Shown here: positions 1 through 13,200 of the stretch, piece by piece
How positions within the stretch are numbered: the first letter of the stretch is position 1
Layout: each line of letters opens with the position of its first letter
NCBI RefSeq assembly: GCF_963662255.1
Contig: NC_085047.1
Location: forward strand, 112,006,214 to 112,070,213
Length of the DNA: 64,000 nucleotides
Reading direction: 5' to 3'
Origin: Cinclus cinclus
Lineage: Eukaryota > Chordata > Aves > Passeriformes > Cinclidae
The notes under the pieces: generated by a model
What the model was told of the DNA's origin: nothing
Seen by the model: the letters and a program-made list of their open reading frames with translations, nothing else
Database searches by the model: none
Program-made: the position numbers and the translations under genes

Positions 1-3000
1 CCACAAAACCACCAAGCATGCACAGAGTGAGCCAATGCTTTTCATCAGCATTTTTGGCTATGTGGCAACTGCTGACCAGCTCCATATAATGCGTCTTAGC
101 TTCATTTCTGCGAAATTCCTACTGCATCACAACATAATCTGGGTAGAAAATTATTTCTAAACAAAGTCACATAACGGTTCCTCAGAAACAGAAAACTTGG
201 CTAAAGGAATCTACCAGATTCTGTGGCTGCATTTATTGCATCAATAAACCTTTGAGGCTTGGGAACAGATGTAAATAATCGTTGTGACAAGTATTATTTT
301 ATACTATACCAGTTTTTTGCATTAAAACTGGTTTTAGTGTTCCCAGGTCACAGGTGCTTAGCCATGAGCACCCCACAGCCATGAGGGATCCCAGGCACCC
401 TGACTGCATATCTTTCAGAAGGTTTGGGGTGTGGTTGAAAGGCAGGAAAGGAAAGGAATTGTTTGGTTTAGTCTCCAGGCAATGCTGCTGCAATCAGCAA
501 GGAGGAAATCACTGAACTTTTGCACCTAGGCAGAAGCCAGGTAAGAAGCTGGCCATGGACCCTAAACCCCTCCTACACAGGCTTGGTTCTACAGCCCAGC
601 AATTTTACTTATCTCTCACTACACATCTTATAAAGCAATCTGTAATCTAAATCTCTGCACTCCCAGGTGATGGGATAGAGCACCCAGTCTGGAAATAAAC
701 ATTTGCATAACATGGCTCTGATATAACCTATCCCAGCTGGAAGCTCCATGCAAGCAGTCGGCAGCTCCAGAGGCAAGCACAAAGCAGCTGAACGCAGAAG
801 TGTATTTGAACAGAGATAAAGTGCAATTTAACAGCGTGCCAAATGCTGGTCAAGTTTTGCAAGGAGACAAGCAAGAAAGCACGTGGCTCCCACAACGTCC
901 TTGTCTGAGTGGCAGGACTGTCACAGACTGGATGTAAACACAAGTGGAAGGTCACTGCGTTCAGACTGTTCTTTTTTGGGGAGGGAATATTGTTATTCCT
1001 GCCTCCCCCCAAACCCCAACAGGTCAAAGCTTATGTCCCTGTTCACTGCCAAGACAGCACAGACTGTTTCTTGCCCTCTTGAGGTGCTACTCCCTGCAGG
1101 TTGGCAGAATATCAGCAACTTGATGACACAGACAGTAATTAGAGCCTGCCTGAACTTTCACACTAGGAGAGATTGTGCTTTCTATCGATCACAAAATTTA
1201 GAAATACTGATTTTTAGTTAAGGTGATGTCCAAAAACTGAAGAGTTGCTGCTATACACTTCACCCATCACAAAGTCCCTGCTCACCTTGCTGTCCCTGTG
1301 GGTCACAGCCACAGGAAAGGTGTTTCCTTAAGGGCCTTTGGACACCCACAGCACAGCAGGTGTTGCTGAACTAAACAATTTCTCCACTATTAGACCTATT
1401 TCTGATAGGCCAGGGGTAAAGGACTGCAGAATGGGCACTTTATTTGCTGCTAACATCTGCATTAACACATAACCCTTCAGAGACAAAAAAACCCCACAAA
1501 ATATAGCAAAAGGGGTTGGATTTGCAATCACGTTCAGAAATGAACGCATGAGGCTTGACGAAACTCACACAGGTTAGCACAGAGCATAACTGGTCAGAGC
1601 ATAAACCAAGCTGCAGGATTTTTTTGTTCTTGGATCTTATGGTATCCCTGCCATGCCTAAATGGAAGAACCTCTCCTGTAATTATCCTTAGCCTGAGCAG
1701 CTGCATGGCTAAAGGACTGCGGATGTCATTGCTGGGACTGTGCTGAACCTCCCCCAGGTACCTCTGCTCAATGCCTGGCTCACACAATTCACAGGCCCAG
1801 AGAAGAACCCAGTTGCACCCCCAAATGTTATTATAGTTGCAAATAAGCTGGTTGGAATGTTAAATACCTTTCAAAAAGTGGGTGTGCTCCCCGCACATTT
1901 CTAGACAAAGCAGAGCCCTCCCCCTATCTGATTAAAGCAGGTCCCTCCCAGCTGAAATAGTCTATTTTATGTCTTGCTTATGCTGGGAGGAAAGCAACCA
2001 TACATGGAGCAAATTACACATCCCAGTGCTTGCTGCTCTTCCCTAGGAAAATCCAGAAGCCTTATGGCAAATACAGCCGTCAACACCTTTATAGAAAAAG
2101 TACAAATCCTCCCTCTTGAGTGTGAGATCCTGAGCCCTGGGGCAGCCACACACTGCAGGGTACTCTGAAAAAAGGGGGGAATTGACTTCAGAGAGAAACA
2201 AGCAGCTAACTGGCCCAAAAGCTTTAGCATTTAAGGGATCAGACTGACAAAAGTAGTAGCAAAAATCAGTTTCACGTTTGTTCCTTTCTCACAGTCAGGT
2301 TGAATTTTTGTTCTCATTCCTGCTGGCATGTTCAGGTCATGAGGCCTCAGTAACAGATGCACATTTCTTGCCAAGTCCCCTGTTGCCAGGACTTAGCACA
2401 TCTCTTGGACTGCAACGCTGGCTGTCGCCTCTTCCTTTGCAGTTGCTGCTTCAATTTTTGCTACTATGGCTGCACCATGAAAGGTCTTGCACTGCTGCTC
2501 AAGTGGTTCAAAAGCCAGCATGAGAACTCATTATTTCTTCATATCTCTGCATCTGCCCTCATCCTGGGATAAGAGTCCTAACCGCAAGGTATTAGCTAAA
2601 TAAGTGGTTACAAGGGAAACCAGCCACAACCAGGATAGCTTCTCATGGGCTGGAAAGCCTCACTCTTGTAGCCAAATACAAAATTACAAATAAAGTACAC
2701 AGATTCAGGTACTCACCAGCCTCGTGTAAACAGTTTTTTTTGTTTCCACCTGAACAGGAGAAGGATTAAGGTTTAACAATGGGAAGTAAAGAAGGTGAGC
2801 ATGGCAAGATACAGCTACTGCTGGTCTGTACTGCCTTACCCAAAAAAACCCTTTCCATCTGCTCAGAATGACAAATGGAGTTTGCATTTTCCTTCTGAGG
2901 AGAGCTCAGTTAAGACTGTCTGTATTATTTGGTTCATCTGATAACAAAATGGGAGCAGGGCAGAGAGAAGAACCCGCATTTATTAGTAGTGCCAGGTACA

Positions 3001-3683
3001 ATCACCAATATACAATGAATAACAGCCAAAAAAACCTCAGTTTTTGGAGTACTCTGCCAGCAGGCTTAGAAGCCATTCAGATAACAAAAACAAGCAGAGG
3101 AGAAATATACAGCTAGAAGAAGGAATTTTGCAAGGTTACAACATGCTATCATAGCACCAAATGCAAACACATAGGTCCCTTGACCAGTCTGCACCAGTAC
3201 GTAGCTGAATGCAAGTTTATATTTCAAACACATGAAATTAAAATATAGAATCCATTCATTCTTCCATCAATTCATTTACAGGTGATGAAAACAGTCTGGC
3301 TCTGACTTTGGAAAGCATCTGATTCACAGTGCTTGAATTAGCAGATGTATGGGCAGCCATGTTTGGTAACAAAGCAAGGGAGTCGTGTTCTGTGGAAAAG
3401 CAGGCTGTATTTTGGTTCAGTAGGAAACCTTTTAGCAAATATGCAGGATATAGTAAATAGAGGAGAGAATGCACATTTCTACACCCTAAAAGCAGCCTGA
3501 CAAAGGTACTGATCATGTGAACATCTTCAAACACTGAAGTGAGGAGCCCCAGGGACTGAAAACCAACAAGATATTAGGCAATGACCTGTAGTACATGAGC
3601 CAGCTTAAGGATTTGTGTTGGCTTGGTAGCTTGTCTCAACAAAGTTTTGTTCTGTGCTTGCATCATTACAATGTGTAGGAAGT
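1..3683. other. Gene-free stretch
   Basis: No frame longer than about 115 codons, no recognisable protein family, no convincing exon, no RNA gene seen. Ordinary unique intergenic sequence. Confidence 0.6.
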
Positions 3684-3684
3684 A

Positions 3685-3715
<31 letters not shown>

Positions 3716-3716
3716 G
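3684..3716. repeat. A-rich simple repeat
   Basis: A run of A residues broken by single G residues. It precedes the CR1 block at 3830 but is not clearly part of it. Confidence 0.9.
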
Positions 3717-3829
3717 GCCTGCATGGATGAACAAGGAGGTGGTGGTAAAACTAAACTTAGGCACAAAAGAAAGCATGCAGTGGGTAACACAGAAGGAACA
3801 GAGACACTGAGCACACAGAAACAGAGTTA

Positions 3830-4030
3830 AGAAAGCCCAAATCCACCTGGAATTTGATCCATTCAAGATTTTGATGAGATGCACCAATGAGTGCTGAGAG
3901 AGCTGGCAGATATTAGTGCAAGGCTTGATAAAACTCTTGATAATCCTTGAGGGATGATGGCAATTGTGAGCAGTGCCAGGGAAGTAGAGGAGAGCAAACT
4001 CCACCCTTGTCTTCAAGAAGAGAAAGAAAA
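3830..4030 (+). mobile_element. CR1 LINE fragment (coding-region part)
   Basis: Matches remembered avian CR1 ORF2 sequence: the agtgctgagagagctggcag block, and the 'aactccacccttgtcttcaagaag' stretch corresponding to the conserved PIFKK region. It is degenerate, with no open frame. Confidence 0.6.
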
Positions 4031-4104
4031 AGTATTCATGTTCAACACAACTCAGCATTGTGGCAAAGAAGGCTAAAGGTATCCTGAGCTGCACTAGGCA
4101 AAAT

Positions 4105-4520
4105 ATTGCCTGCAGGTTGAAGGAGATGATCCATTCCCTCTCCTCAGCACTAATGAGGCCACTTTTGGAGTTCTGGGCTCACCCATACAATAAATTCGTT
4201 AATCTAAAGGAGAGAGAATGAAGGGCCACAAAGATAATGAAGAGACAAATGTGTCTTCTGTGAGGAAAGGCTGAGAGAGCTGGGGCTGTCCTGCCTGGGG
4301 CAGAGAAGGCTCAGGTGGGATTTCAGCCATGGAAATACCTCCAGGGAGGGTGCCCAGAGGACAGAGCCAGGCTCTCTCCAGGAGTGCCCAGTGGCAGGAC
4401 CAGAGGAAATGGGCACACCCAGGAGGCTCTGCCTGAAGATAAGAAGGTGGCCTGGCTTGAGCACAGCAGCAGAACCAGATCACTTCCCGAGGTCCCTTCC
4501 AAGCTCAGCCACCCTGGGAC
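4105..4520 (+). mobile_element. CR1 LINE fragment (3' part)
   Basis: Contains typical CR1 blocks: ccctctcctcagcactaatg, aaaggctgagagagctgggg, cagagaaggctcaggtggg, a ccaggctctctcc block, and ggcacacccaggaggctctg. The end reads cccttccaagctcagccaccctgggactgtgg. It is separated from the piece at 3830-4030 by a collapsed interval, so the pair is probably one insertion with an internal deletion. Confidence 0.75.
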
Positions 4521-7500
4521 TGTGGAAAAGTTATGACTGGATTTTGAAAGCACACAGCCATAACAGCACTCTCCCTCAGGTCACTCAACTCAAGCTAAAT
4601 TTAATAGGATGATGTTGAAAGAACAAGAAGGATGGGAAGAAAAACATTTCTTTTAGTCTTTTCTTTCTGTCAAGATAAACAATTATAAGCCAGAATTGCA
4701 CTGCTACCAGGTCTTGATTTTCTTTCAGTTTTGACTACACTCAGGGTAGCACAGTGAAGCACTGAGCAATCATAGCACCTCACTTCTGTCACATGAGCCA
4801 TTGATAAGCCTGGAAAAAACATCATGCCCAACAAAAACCAACTCCAAACCAAAACTCAGCCACACACAGGAAAGGTTTCCTGGTGAGCAGTCACCACAGA
4901 TCAGTATGACTCCTTTGTATTTATCACTGAAAATCAAATTGAGTAAAAACCGTATAGCCATGCCCACCAGACTCACGGCCTTCACTCCATTAAATGACAA
5001 CAGGTGTCTGTGCCTCCTGCATTTTTGTACACTGAGAGGTTTTGGAAGAATGCATTAGTGATCCATATCTGCTACCCCCTCCTGCAAGATGGGAGGACAA
5101 CAACATGAGAAAAGAATGGAAGACACAGAGGGTATCCAAGCACAAATCTGGAACACAGTAGCCTTTCCATCTTCATGATTTTTTTTGCTAGGTGGTACTT
5201 AATCATTAAGCCAGAGAACTTGGAAGACAAAACACAAGAAAAACTTGCATTTAAAAACATGGAACCTTAAAGGGATGTAATGGAAAAAGCTGTTGAAATA
5301 ATTGGACACACAGGGGAATTACTTCAGCTGATATTTTAAATTTAGGCTTGTTTGGAGCACATAAAGAAGGAATTAGCCTACAAAGCATTAAGGAAACACC
5401 ATCACATCCTTCTACTTTGTTATGGAGTGATTTTCTTTTATCTGGATCAGGACATGGCACCTCTGAGTAAGATTCCAGCAATTAACCAGGACAATACTCA
5501 TGCTGTTGTGAGAGGAGCTCTCAAAGTAGGATTGGGATCTTCCAGAAGAATAGCTCTCAGAAGAGCATGAGGGTGAAGAAACACCAATATGACTTTCTCT
5601 TGACATTAGTGCAGCCATAGATGGCTTTGGTACTTCATCAGGAATTCCAGTCTTGGATGCCTTCCACTTTTGTGTTTCATTGCTAGAGAGAAAATAACTT
5701 CTAAAAACTCAGAAGTTTATTCCTCTGCTCTGTCTTCCACCCATCTAAATATGAGTTCCATCAGACATTCAAAGCTGTCCAAAAATGAAGTGCCTCCGGA
5801 AATACTCTGGATTATCACTGCCACAGGAGAGAATGAGCAACTCCATTATGGCCCTATTTGAGTGAGAAACTGCATATTGCTGAAATACTACCATGAAGCT
5901 GACTGATTTATCAAGTCTTGCTTTTCAAACAATTAAGTAGAGTGTGGGTGGCTTTGTTTATTTTCTAGTATAAAGAAAGATGACTTTCTAGACTTTTTTC
6001 AACTATTTAACTTCTAGCTTAATATAAAAAAAATTAAAAAACAGGCCTATTTTAAAGTTTAAGTGATTTATTGGTATGAGTTTTATATATTAATATTTAA
6101 ATTCATCCAACATGATTAAATAGCAAGCTCTCAGTCCAAGTAGAGGAGGATGGGAGATGAATGAGAACAGTGGTTGTATTACAACTATTTATCCTTAAGA
6201 GTAATCATTATTTAATACTCTGTAATAAAAGATCGAATCAATGGGTATGCCTTTTATGGCATGTTCATATAATGTAAAGTTCAACACTAATAGTGCATTA
6301 AGAAGTGTGTGCACACATCTGTAAAGTAAACAAAAGGAGCTGTCAGAAGGATTCAATTCAATGCAAGAGAGACAACCCAGAAACTCGCAGTTTGAATAAG
6401 TGTTGAACAGAATCCGCCAAATATATTTTTCCACAACTGCTCAATTGTGAAATTATGCAACTATGTGCAAAAGAAGCCCCACACTGATAAAGAAATGACC
6501 TTGGAAAAAAAATACCCATTGAAAGAAAAACAAACTTCTTTATAAAATGCCACAGCAGAACATGCCAGAGCCACATCTGAACCCACAGCTCAACAAGATG
6601 CAAGAGCTCTCTAAGAGAAAAAGAAAAGCTTGTGCCGTGGCTGGCTGAAAACATAAGGGGTAAATATTGCTCAGTACCTGCACATCAAAAGCAGAGAGCC
6701 AGGGAAAAAGCAGTGCTGGATTGCAGAGCAAATAAAGGAGCATTTTTTGGCCCTGTAGAGTTTGGAAAGGCATGCTTAGAAACTGCCAGGGGTAGCCTCT
6801 GTGCTCAGCTGTACAGGAGACCAAATACAAGAACATCAGTCAAGACTAAGATAAAAGTTTCTTAATTATTTACTTTTCTCAATAGGAAGAGCTAAGCAAA
6901 GTCTCAAGTGCCTTCTTAAGCTGAGATACAAGAGCTGTTTTAGAAACATTGGCAAAATCCTTGTTCTGAACATTTTCAAGTTGCACATTCATGCAAAGAA
7001 ATGTTTAGCTATAGGACAAAAGGCAGGCAGTTCTCCAGGACAGGACTGCAAATACCTGAAGGCTGCATTATCACAGATAACTATGATTTCTCAGAACACC
7101 TAATTCTGGAAAAAGATTAAAGGTGGAGGTTCCTGAGCTTTTTCTGTTGGTAAAGAGGTAGCTTGCAAGCCCTTACACGTCAGCCGTAACATGCTCTACT
7201 GAGATCTGATAGAAATTCCATTTATTCCTCAGCTTAGCACCAGCCCCCAACTTCTGAGTCACTGCTCACATCCTCTGCTCCAGCACTTCCTCATTCACAG
7301 CAGAAGCTCCTTGCAGCAGCACGTTGGGATCTCAGCACGTGCAGAAGGAACACAGGGAGATTCCACAAAGGTAAGCAAGAGAACAAGTTTTCTGTCTTGG
7401 ATGAGAAAGTGCTAAAATTGCAGTATGTGGGCTATGGGTTTAGGGTAAGGTCTTTTACACTTGTTTCAGATGATGTAGCCATAAGAAAAATGAAAAAGAA

Positions 7501-9269
7501 ACTGCATGGATTTGGCTTGGGGTTTGTTTTTTTTTTCTTTGTCATAAGTGACAGTTTGCCAGAAAGGAAAAGCCATGGATTGAGGGGGTTCCCAGCTGTG
7601 TAACTGCTCTCCCCAGCTCCCAGCTGGGGTGTGCTTAGACTGAAAAATGGAAAGTGAGGCCAAAACTACAATAAAAGGCATTTCCAACTAATTTTTTCAC
7701 TGAGTACCACTTTGCCTTTATTTCCGATCTTATCTTTTTACTTCTCCTTCGTCATTAAAGTGACACAGTGACAGAAGTGACTGAACAGGGAGTCTCAGTT
7801 CACTCAAATTCAGAGGACAAACACTAGGCTGAAAACAATCAAATCACACTTGCTGCCTCAAAATGTTACCTGAGCAAGAGCAAAGGCTCTAGACATTCAG
7901 CCTCCTAGCAAAAAGGGAGCCCCAGGTAATTTCTCAGGTTCTGAGTGGTCTCTGTTCACAAACTGGCAGACAGTAACAGCTGCTGAAATGGAAAACAAGA
8001 GGTCCCAGGGTACTGAACATACAGAACCCAAGGTCTGGGCTGCAGGTAGTGAAGAGTTCAAGTGTAAGAGTGGCTAGACAAAAAAAGAGGACAAATATCT
8101 TCACATGAGGATTTTCCCAAACTGAGTCACTGCGGTTTCTGTTAAAAGTGGTGGTGGACTTGGGGGGAAAAAAAATAAACACAAGCCAAAAAACTTCCGT
8201 TGTGCAAGTAGGCTTCAAATGAACATGGTGCCTTGGTTTTGACAGATTTATATTAGATTAATTAAAAAACAAACCACAAAAACTACACAGCAATAGATGT
8301 ACATGCCAGCCCCTACAAAAGGGCATTTAAAACAACTTTCCTATCTTATAATCTAACTTTATTTTTGGTAGCTCGTTGCTGCCTTTAGAGGGGGCTGTAC
8401 CCAGCAAATTAATGCAGGGACAGAGGAAGGGTGGAGAAAGACACCTGGGGTTATTACAGGGCAACAGATACCACAAAGTCCAATTTCTCACACTTCCTCC
8501 ATGTGAACCTGCAACTCAGACCCCCCTCAAGAGCCAGCTCATGCCAGGTAATTTTACCTTTTTGAAAGCTAAATAGAAACATTTCACCATTTGACTAAAA
8601 GTGAATCCTGAGAAAGAAGTGAAATGACAGAGCTACAGATTTCAGTTCTCTTTAAATCAAAAAGCTTGCCATTATTTGTAGTTTATCTTGGTAATGCAAG
8701 TATAAGTAGTGCAAAAGTGAACATCAGCACACATTTTTCATTCCAGAGAAATTATTTATCTATTTCTGGAAAGGGAAAGGAGATAATAGGAAATTTTTAG
8801 CTCTAAGCACTCTTCTCATAATACAGACCAGGTTATTGAAATATCTAGCAAGATAAGTTTTACAAAAAAAAAAAAAAATCTCTGAAACATTTTCACCCAT
8901 TGGGAAAACACTAGAAAAGATTGCATAGGTGTATACTACATTCAGGAAACTGATCTTTTGGTAGAACAGTCACCAGTTCTGGACTTTTTTTCTCCAGAGA
9001 AGCCACTCAGTGGTTGAGGGGGTGTGAGGGATGTGTAGGAGAAGAACATCTCACTCCACAAAAGAAAAAAACATATCTATTCCTTAAATAAATAAATAAA
9101 CAATTCCATCACCACCACACACACGCACAGGTGCAGTTGACTCTTTAGGGGGAGTTCTTGGATTTTCCCACCTCATAATGGCAAATGGCATCTCCAGTTT
9201 TCTGCTAACACCAAACAGATCTGTTGGAGCAGACACAGAAGTGTCAGTGCTGGAACACCTCCCCTCTGA
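4521..9269. other. Gene-free stretch with one candidate first exon
   Basis: Unique AT-leaning sequence with short unrelated frames. The only item of note is the donor-bearing AP-1/ETS segment near 7.3 kb. A pure A tract lies near 8.86 kb and an (AAAT) run near 9.09 kb. Confidence 0.55.
7255..7370 (+). promoter_or_regulatory. Candidate promoter/noncoding first exon
   Basis: A perfect AP-1 site TGAGTCA (7255-7261) and an inverted PU.1/ETS-type site GAGGAAGTGC (minus strand, 7283-7292) lie just upstream of a strong splice donor AAAG|gtaagc at 7370/7371. No ORF of note spans it. It could be a first exon of a myeloid/lymphoid transcript, possibly of the B7-like gene 19 kb downstream, but this is inference from motifs. 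Confidence 0.25.
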
Positions 9270-9625
9270 ACACACGAGAAGGCTCTACGGAGACCTCAGA
9301 GGAGCCTCTCAGAGGCTGGTAAGAAAGAGACTTTTTACCAGGGCCTGTAGTGACAGGCCAACAAAGGACAACGGTTTTAAACTGAAAAAGGTTAGATGTA
9401 GGTCACACATAAGGAAAAAATTCTTTATTGTGAGAGTGGTGAGGCACTAAAATGGGTTGTCCAGAGAAGCTGTGGATGTCCCATCCTTGGAATCATCCAG
9501 GCCAGGTTGGGTGTGTCCCTGAGCAACCTGGTTGAGTAGAAGATGTCCTTACCCATGACAGAGGGGGTTGGAACAAGATGATCTTTCAGGGTCACTTCCA
9601 ACTCATTTTGTGCTTCTTTGATGAG
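9270..9625 (+). mobile_element. CR1 LINE 3' fragment
   Basis: CR1 3' end: gagacctcagagg, aaattctttattgtgagagtggtgaggcac, a gggttgtccagagaagctgtgg block, and ggttggaacaagatgatctttcagggtcacttccaac. It is degenerate and noncoding. Confidence 0.85.
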
Positions 9626-9997
9626 TACTTGAGAATCCTTTGAAAGAGTTTGTCTGGTTTGTGCTTCACACCCTTCTCATTTCCCTTTTCTGAACTGTTA
9701 CAGCCTTCCCTCCCTCTCAGAACAAGGAGCCTGTAGATCAACTGCCTCACGTGGAACTTGGAAGCTGAGCATTCCTGAACAGCCACCAAAGGTGACAGTC
9801 CAGGTGCTGGGACACGTCCACGACTGAGCTTTGGTTCAACAGGTGAGAGGAATAAGGGGAGGAGAGGAAAATGCATATAGACTGTGCTCTGAGCAATGAG
9901 ATGCTTTTCTGCTACAGGCCATTAAACATATACACACACACTGAATGTGACATGCTTCACTGAGTGTGTATCTCATTGAACACTGACAGTTTTCAGG

Positions 9998-10032
9998 GGC
10001 ATTTGTGGATATATATATATACACACATATTA
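9998..10032. repeat. (AT)n/(AC)n microsatellite
   Basis: An AT dinucleotide run followed by ACACAC and ATAT. A shorter ACAC run lies about 70 bp upstream. Confidence 0.85.
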
Positions 10033-10209
10033 TGAATGTACCCACAGTCATATTTTTCAAAGATTTCCATTAATTGATTTCAGTTCACATCTGCTCATGA
10101 GTTTTTAAAACAGCACCTCAACACCTTGAGGCAAATCCTAACCCCAGAGCAAGGTGTAGTGCAGAGGTGCCTGTGCTAACAGGAGCTGAAGTGCCACTGT
10201 CTTAGTGCA

Positions 10210-10247
10210 GCATTAATTAATGCACTCATTGCACGGGCATTAATGCC
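10210..10247. promoter_or_regulatory. Paired ATTA-core palindromes
   Basis: Perfect palindromes gcattaattaatgc (10210-10223) and ggcattaatgcc (10236-10247) lie 12 bp apart. ATTA/TAAT cores are homeodomain-type sites. A regulatory role is only suggested by the motif density. Confidence 0.2.
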
Positions 10248-13200
10248 ATGTGCTGAAGGGGAGTTATTAACTGCATCACTCCAATACCCAACATTCCACT
10301 CCAAATTCACTTTTCTATTTAAAAAAACCCCACCAGTGAGTGGTGTAATGCAGCTTTTTGCATGGTGTAGTTGAAGAATGCAACTTTATTACAGGATGGG
10401 AAGAATGGAGAAACCAGGAAAATTATTCATCTAGATAACTATGATAAGTTATAATCTACAGGGCTCCAGTTTTACAAATTATTTCTACAGTTTAGTTTTG
10501 CATGTATTTTCCTCTCACACCACCTCGTGCATATCTTACCATGCCATTTTTCATATTATTTTATTCCACTTACAATTTCCTTGCAAGGCTGCTGAAAAGA
10601 GCAGGCTAAATGAGATGGAGAGTGCTGTTTGCCTGATATTTTTTGCCTCCCATCAGTTTATTAATATAGTTAATCAATTATACATTCCAAATGCATTTCT
10701 CAATTAAGTTCATTTAAGTGTAATCGCCAACTCTGGCTTTTTTTCTAATACCTGAGCATCCCATGTTCTGCATTGGCATGTGCTTAAGTTCTGAACCAGA
10801 ATTTTTTGTAAAAGCAGAATTGCTTTCAGCTCCTTTATCAGTATTCTTGCCAGGCCAAAGATTGCTGCCACCACAGAGAGAGAGATCAGAGCTAGAGCCA
10901 AGCAGATCCTTCCCATTGCATCTCCAAAGAGGATGATTTATTTTGACATCAGGAAAGGGAAGAGCATACAGAAGTCCATGTACTACCTCCTTGAGTTAGA
11001 CCAGCTTAAACTTGGTTGCTCCTCTTACCCAAATGCAATTTACTATCTAGAGGATGGCATTTTCTTTAAATAGCCATAGCAATGATGAAGGGAAAAAGAG
11101 GAGATGCCCAGAAGCATTTGAGAAACTCACAAGTTGAGAAGAAATGGAGACAGGAGTGTCACCACTTTTTCATCTCTACCACAGATCCAGCAGGGGCCAT
11201 TCCATGCTTAATTCACTCCCATACACTTCTCACTCAGTCACCCATAGTGATGCTCCTGAAGACTCAGGCTGCAAGCTAAGTTTTCCTGGCAGCTGGCAGG
11301 ACTATAGGTAGCACTGCACTTATACTTGTCAGAGACCTTTGAAAACAAAGCAGGACCCTGTATGAGTCTAAAGGCCCATAGTGATAGGATCTATAGAGCA
11401 GAATCTGTCAGAGCTTCTACTGTCTCCTGCAACAAAATCAATATTCTTTTACAGAACTATTTAAGATAAGGAAGGATTTTGTCTTGACAAGAAAGTCTGC
11501 AATGACATGTGAGGATAGGAGTGAAAGTTCCTGGGGTCCCCATGTTGTGCTGCATGTCTTGTACTTTTAAAACCCTCTGCTGGGAAAGGGTGCAGGGGCA
11601 TGAAATTAAAAGCTTTAGGGCTAAAAGGTTTTCCTGAAAAGGTCCCCTCTACAAGACAGCTGTATCAAGGTAGAGAGTCAGGGGTCAGAATTTAATTTAA
11701 TGTCATCCCTGACAAAGACCCATATAAATCCCTGTGCTGTAGCACATTTTACTACATCCTCCCCTCCCCTTTCCTCACTCACCACAGAGGAATGGAGCAG
11801 AAAAGAGTGTGTTTATTCATATTAGAGTGTTGTCATCCATCTAGTAAATGGACTCTGGGGAAGCCTAATTTCATAGACGTTGCTTGGGCCCACATTAATG
11901 CCAAGGAAAGCAGCAGTTCCTTGCTGAGCACAAATTCCTTTTATGACACCAGGATAAAGCTGCACAAGTGCCTGGATGAAACCTTCAGAGTCTCAAACCA
12001 AAAAGCAAAACACCTAAGTGAAGAGCTAGCAGGGCTGTATGGTAGGTCTGCCTAGGGGATCTTTGAATTTCCTCACTGGAAACATCTGTCCTCAAAAATT
12101 GTCCTCCACACAGTTAATTTCACCTTTTGAGAACCTAAAATTTTCACAGTAGTCATGGAATGAAGCCATTTTATTGCAGGTGTTTTCCAAACACTGCTTT
12201 CAGTGAAGCTGAGCAAGTCAATTCAGATGCAGAGTGACCTGCACGAGCTGATCTAAGCTCAGCTTTACTGGCCTGACATGGTTGGCAGGGTGTCCCTGCC
12301 TCAGCCCAACTACAGACATACCCCACACCTCAGAAGGGAGAGGAGGACCTAACTTAGGATATCTTTGGTTTAAATCCAGGTTTATTAGCTTGGTTCTTAC
12401 TTACTCTTACTCTTCCGTGTTAAGAGATGCACAAACAAGTCCCCACTCAGAAATAGTCCTCATGTCAAGGGTTATCTCCTGGGGGTGTAAATGGAAACTT
12501 CAGCTCCAATGTACCTTGCATTTGCAGACCATAGCTCAGGGATTTTGGGATGAAGCAGCTGTAAGAGACAGAGCTCAAGGAGGTAACACAAGTCATGGCA
12601 AGGCCACCACTGACTCCCTACCAGCAAGATGTGGATCAGAGACACCCCATGTCTTTCTCTGGTTAGGCCAGAGCAGGTATTTTATCTTGGGTGGCTCCAG
12701 AATGAGGGCTGCAAGGCTCAGACATTTTGCCATCCCTGAACAACTTCACAGAAATAGAATTGCTTCAATTTGTGAAACCTGTGTTCTGCTTCAGAGCTGC
12801 TCTGAGGCATTCACTGTCCTTCAGCTGCCAATTCAACCTCTCAGATGATGGTTTACAGCTTGAGTGACCATAAAAAAGCCAACATGCAACACTCCTAGTT
12901 CAGCCCTCTAAATAAACAGTCCTAGAAGCACTGTAGTCAGCTTTGAATTCCTCACAGTCTGGGACATGGAAAGATACAGACTTAACAAGGCTCTTCAAAT
13001 CCATCTGGTAGCAGGACAGGAATGAAAGGGCTTTGAACTACAAATGGAAGATCAGCATGTGAACATCTAGAGATTTCTGTGAGCACTCTGAGGAAGTGCT
13101 TCAAACCTGGGTCGTGTAAACCTCCCATACCTTGAGTGCTTCCTACAAATCATTTCTCCCTTGGGTTGAGCCCAAAAGCTACCACTTGAACAGCTGTCAG

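Noticed and set aside
10710..10916. Hydrophobic minus-strand frame starting MGRICLALAL
   Set aside because: Looks like a membrane segment, but there is no known family, no supporting exon structure, and T-rich strands often give hydrophobic frames.
12282..12848. 189-codon open frame on the plus strand, the longest in the left third
   Set aside because: No resemblance to a protein family, composition like translated noncoding DNA, no flanking splice logic. About the length expected by chance somewhere in 64 kb on six frames.
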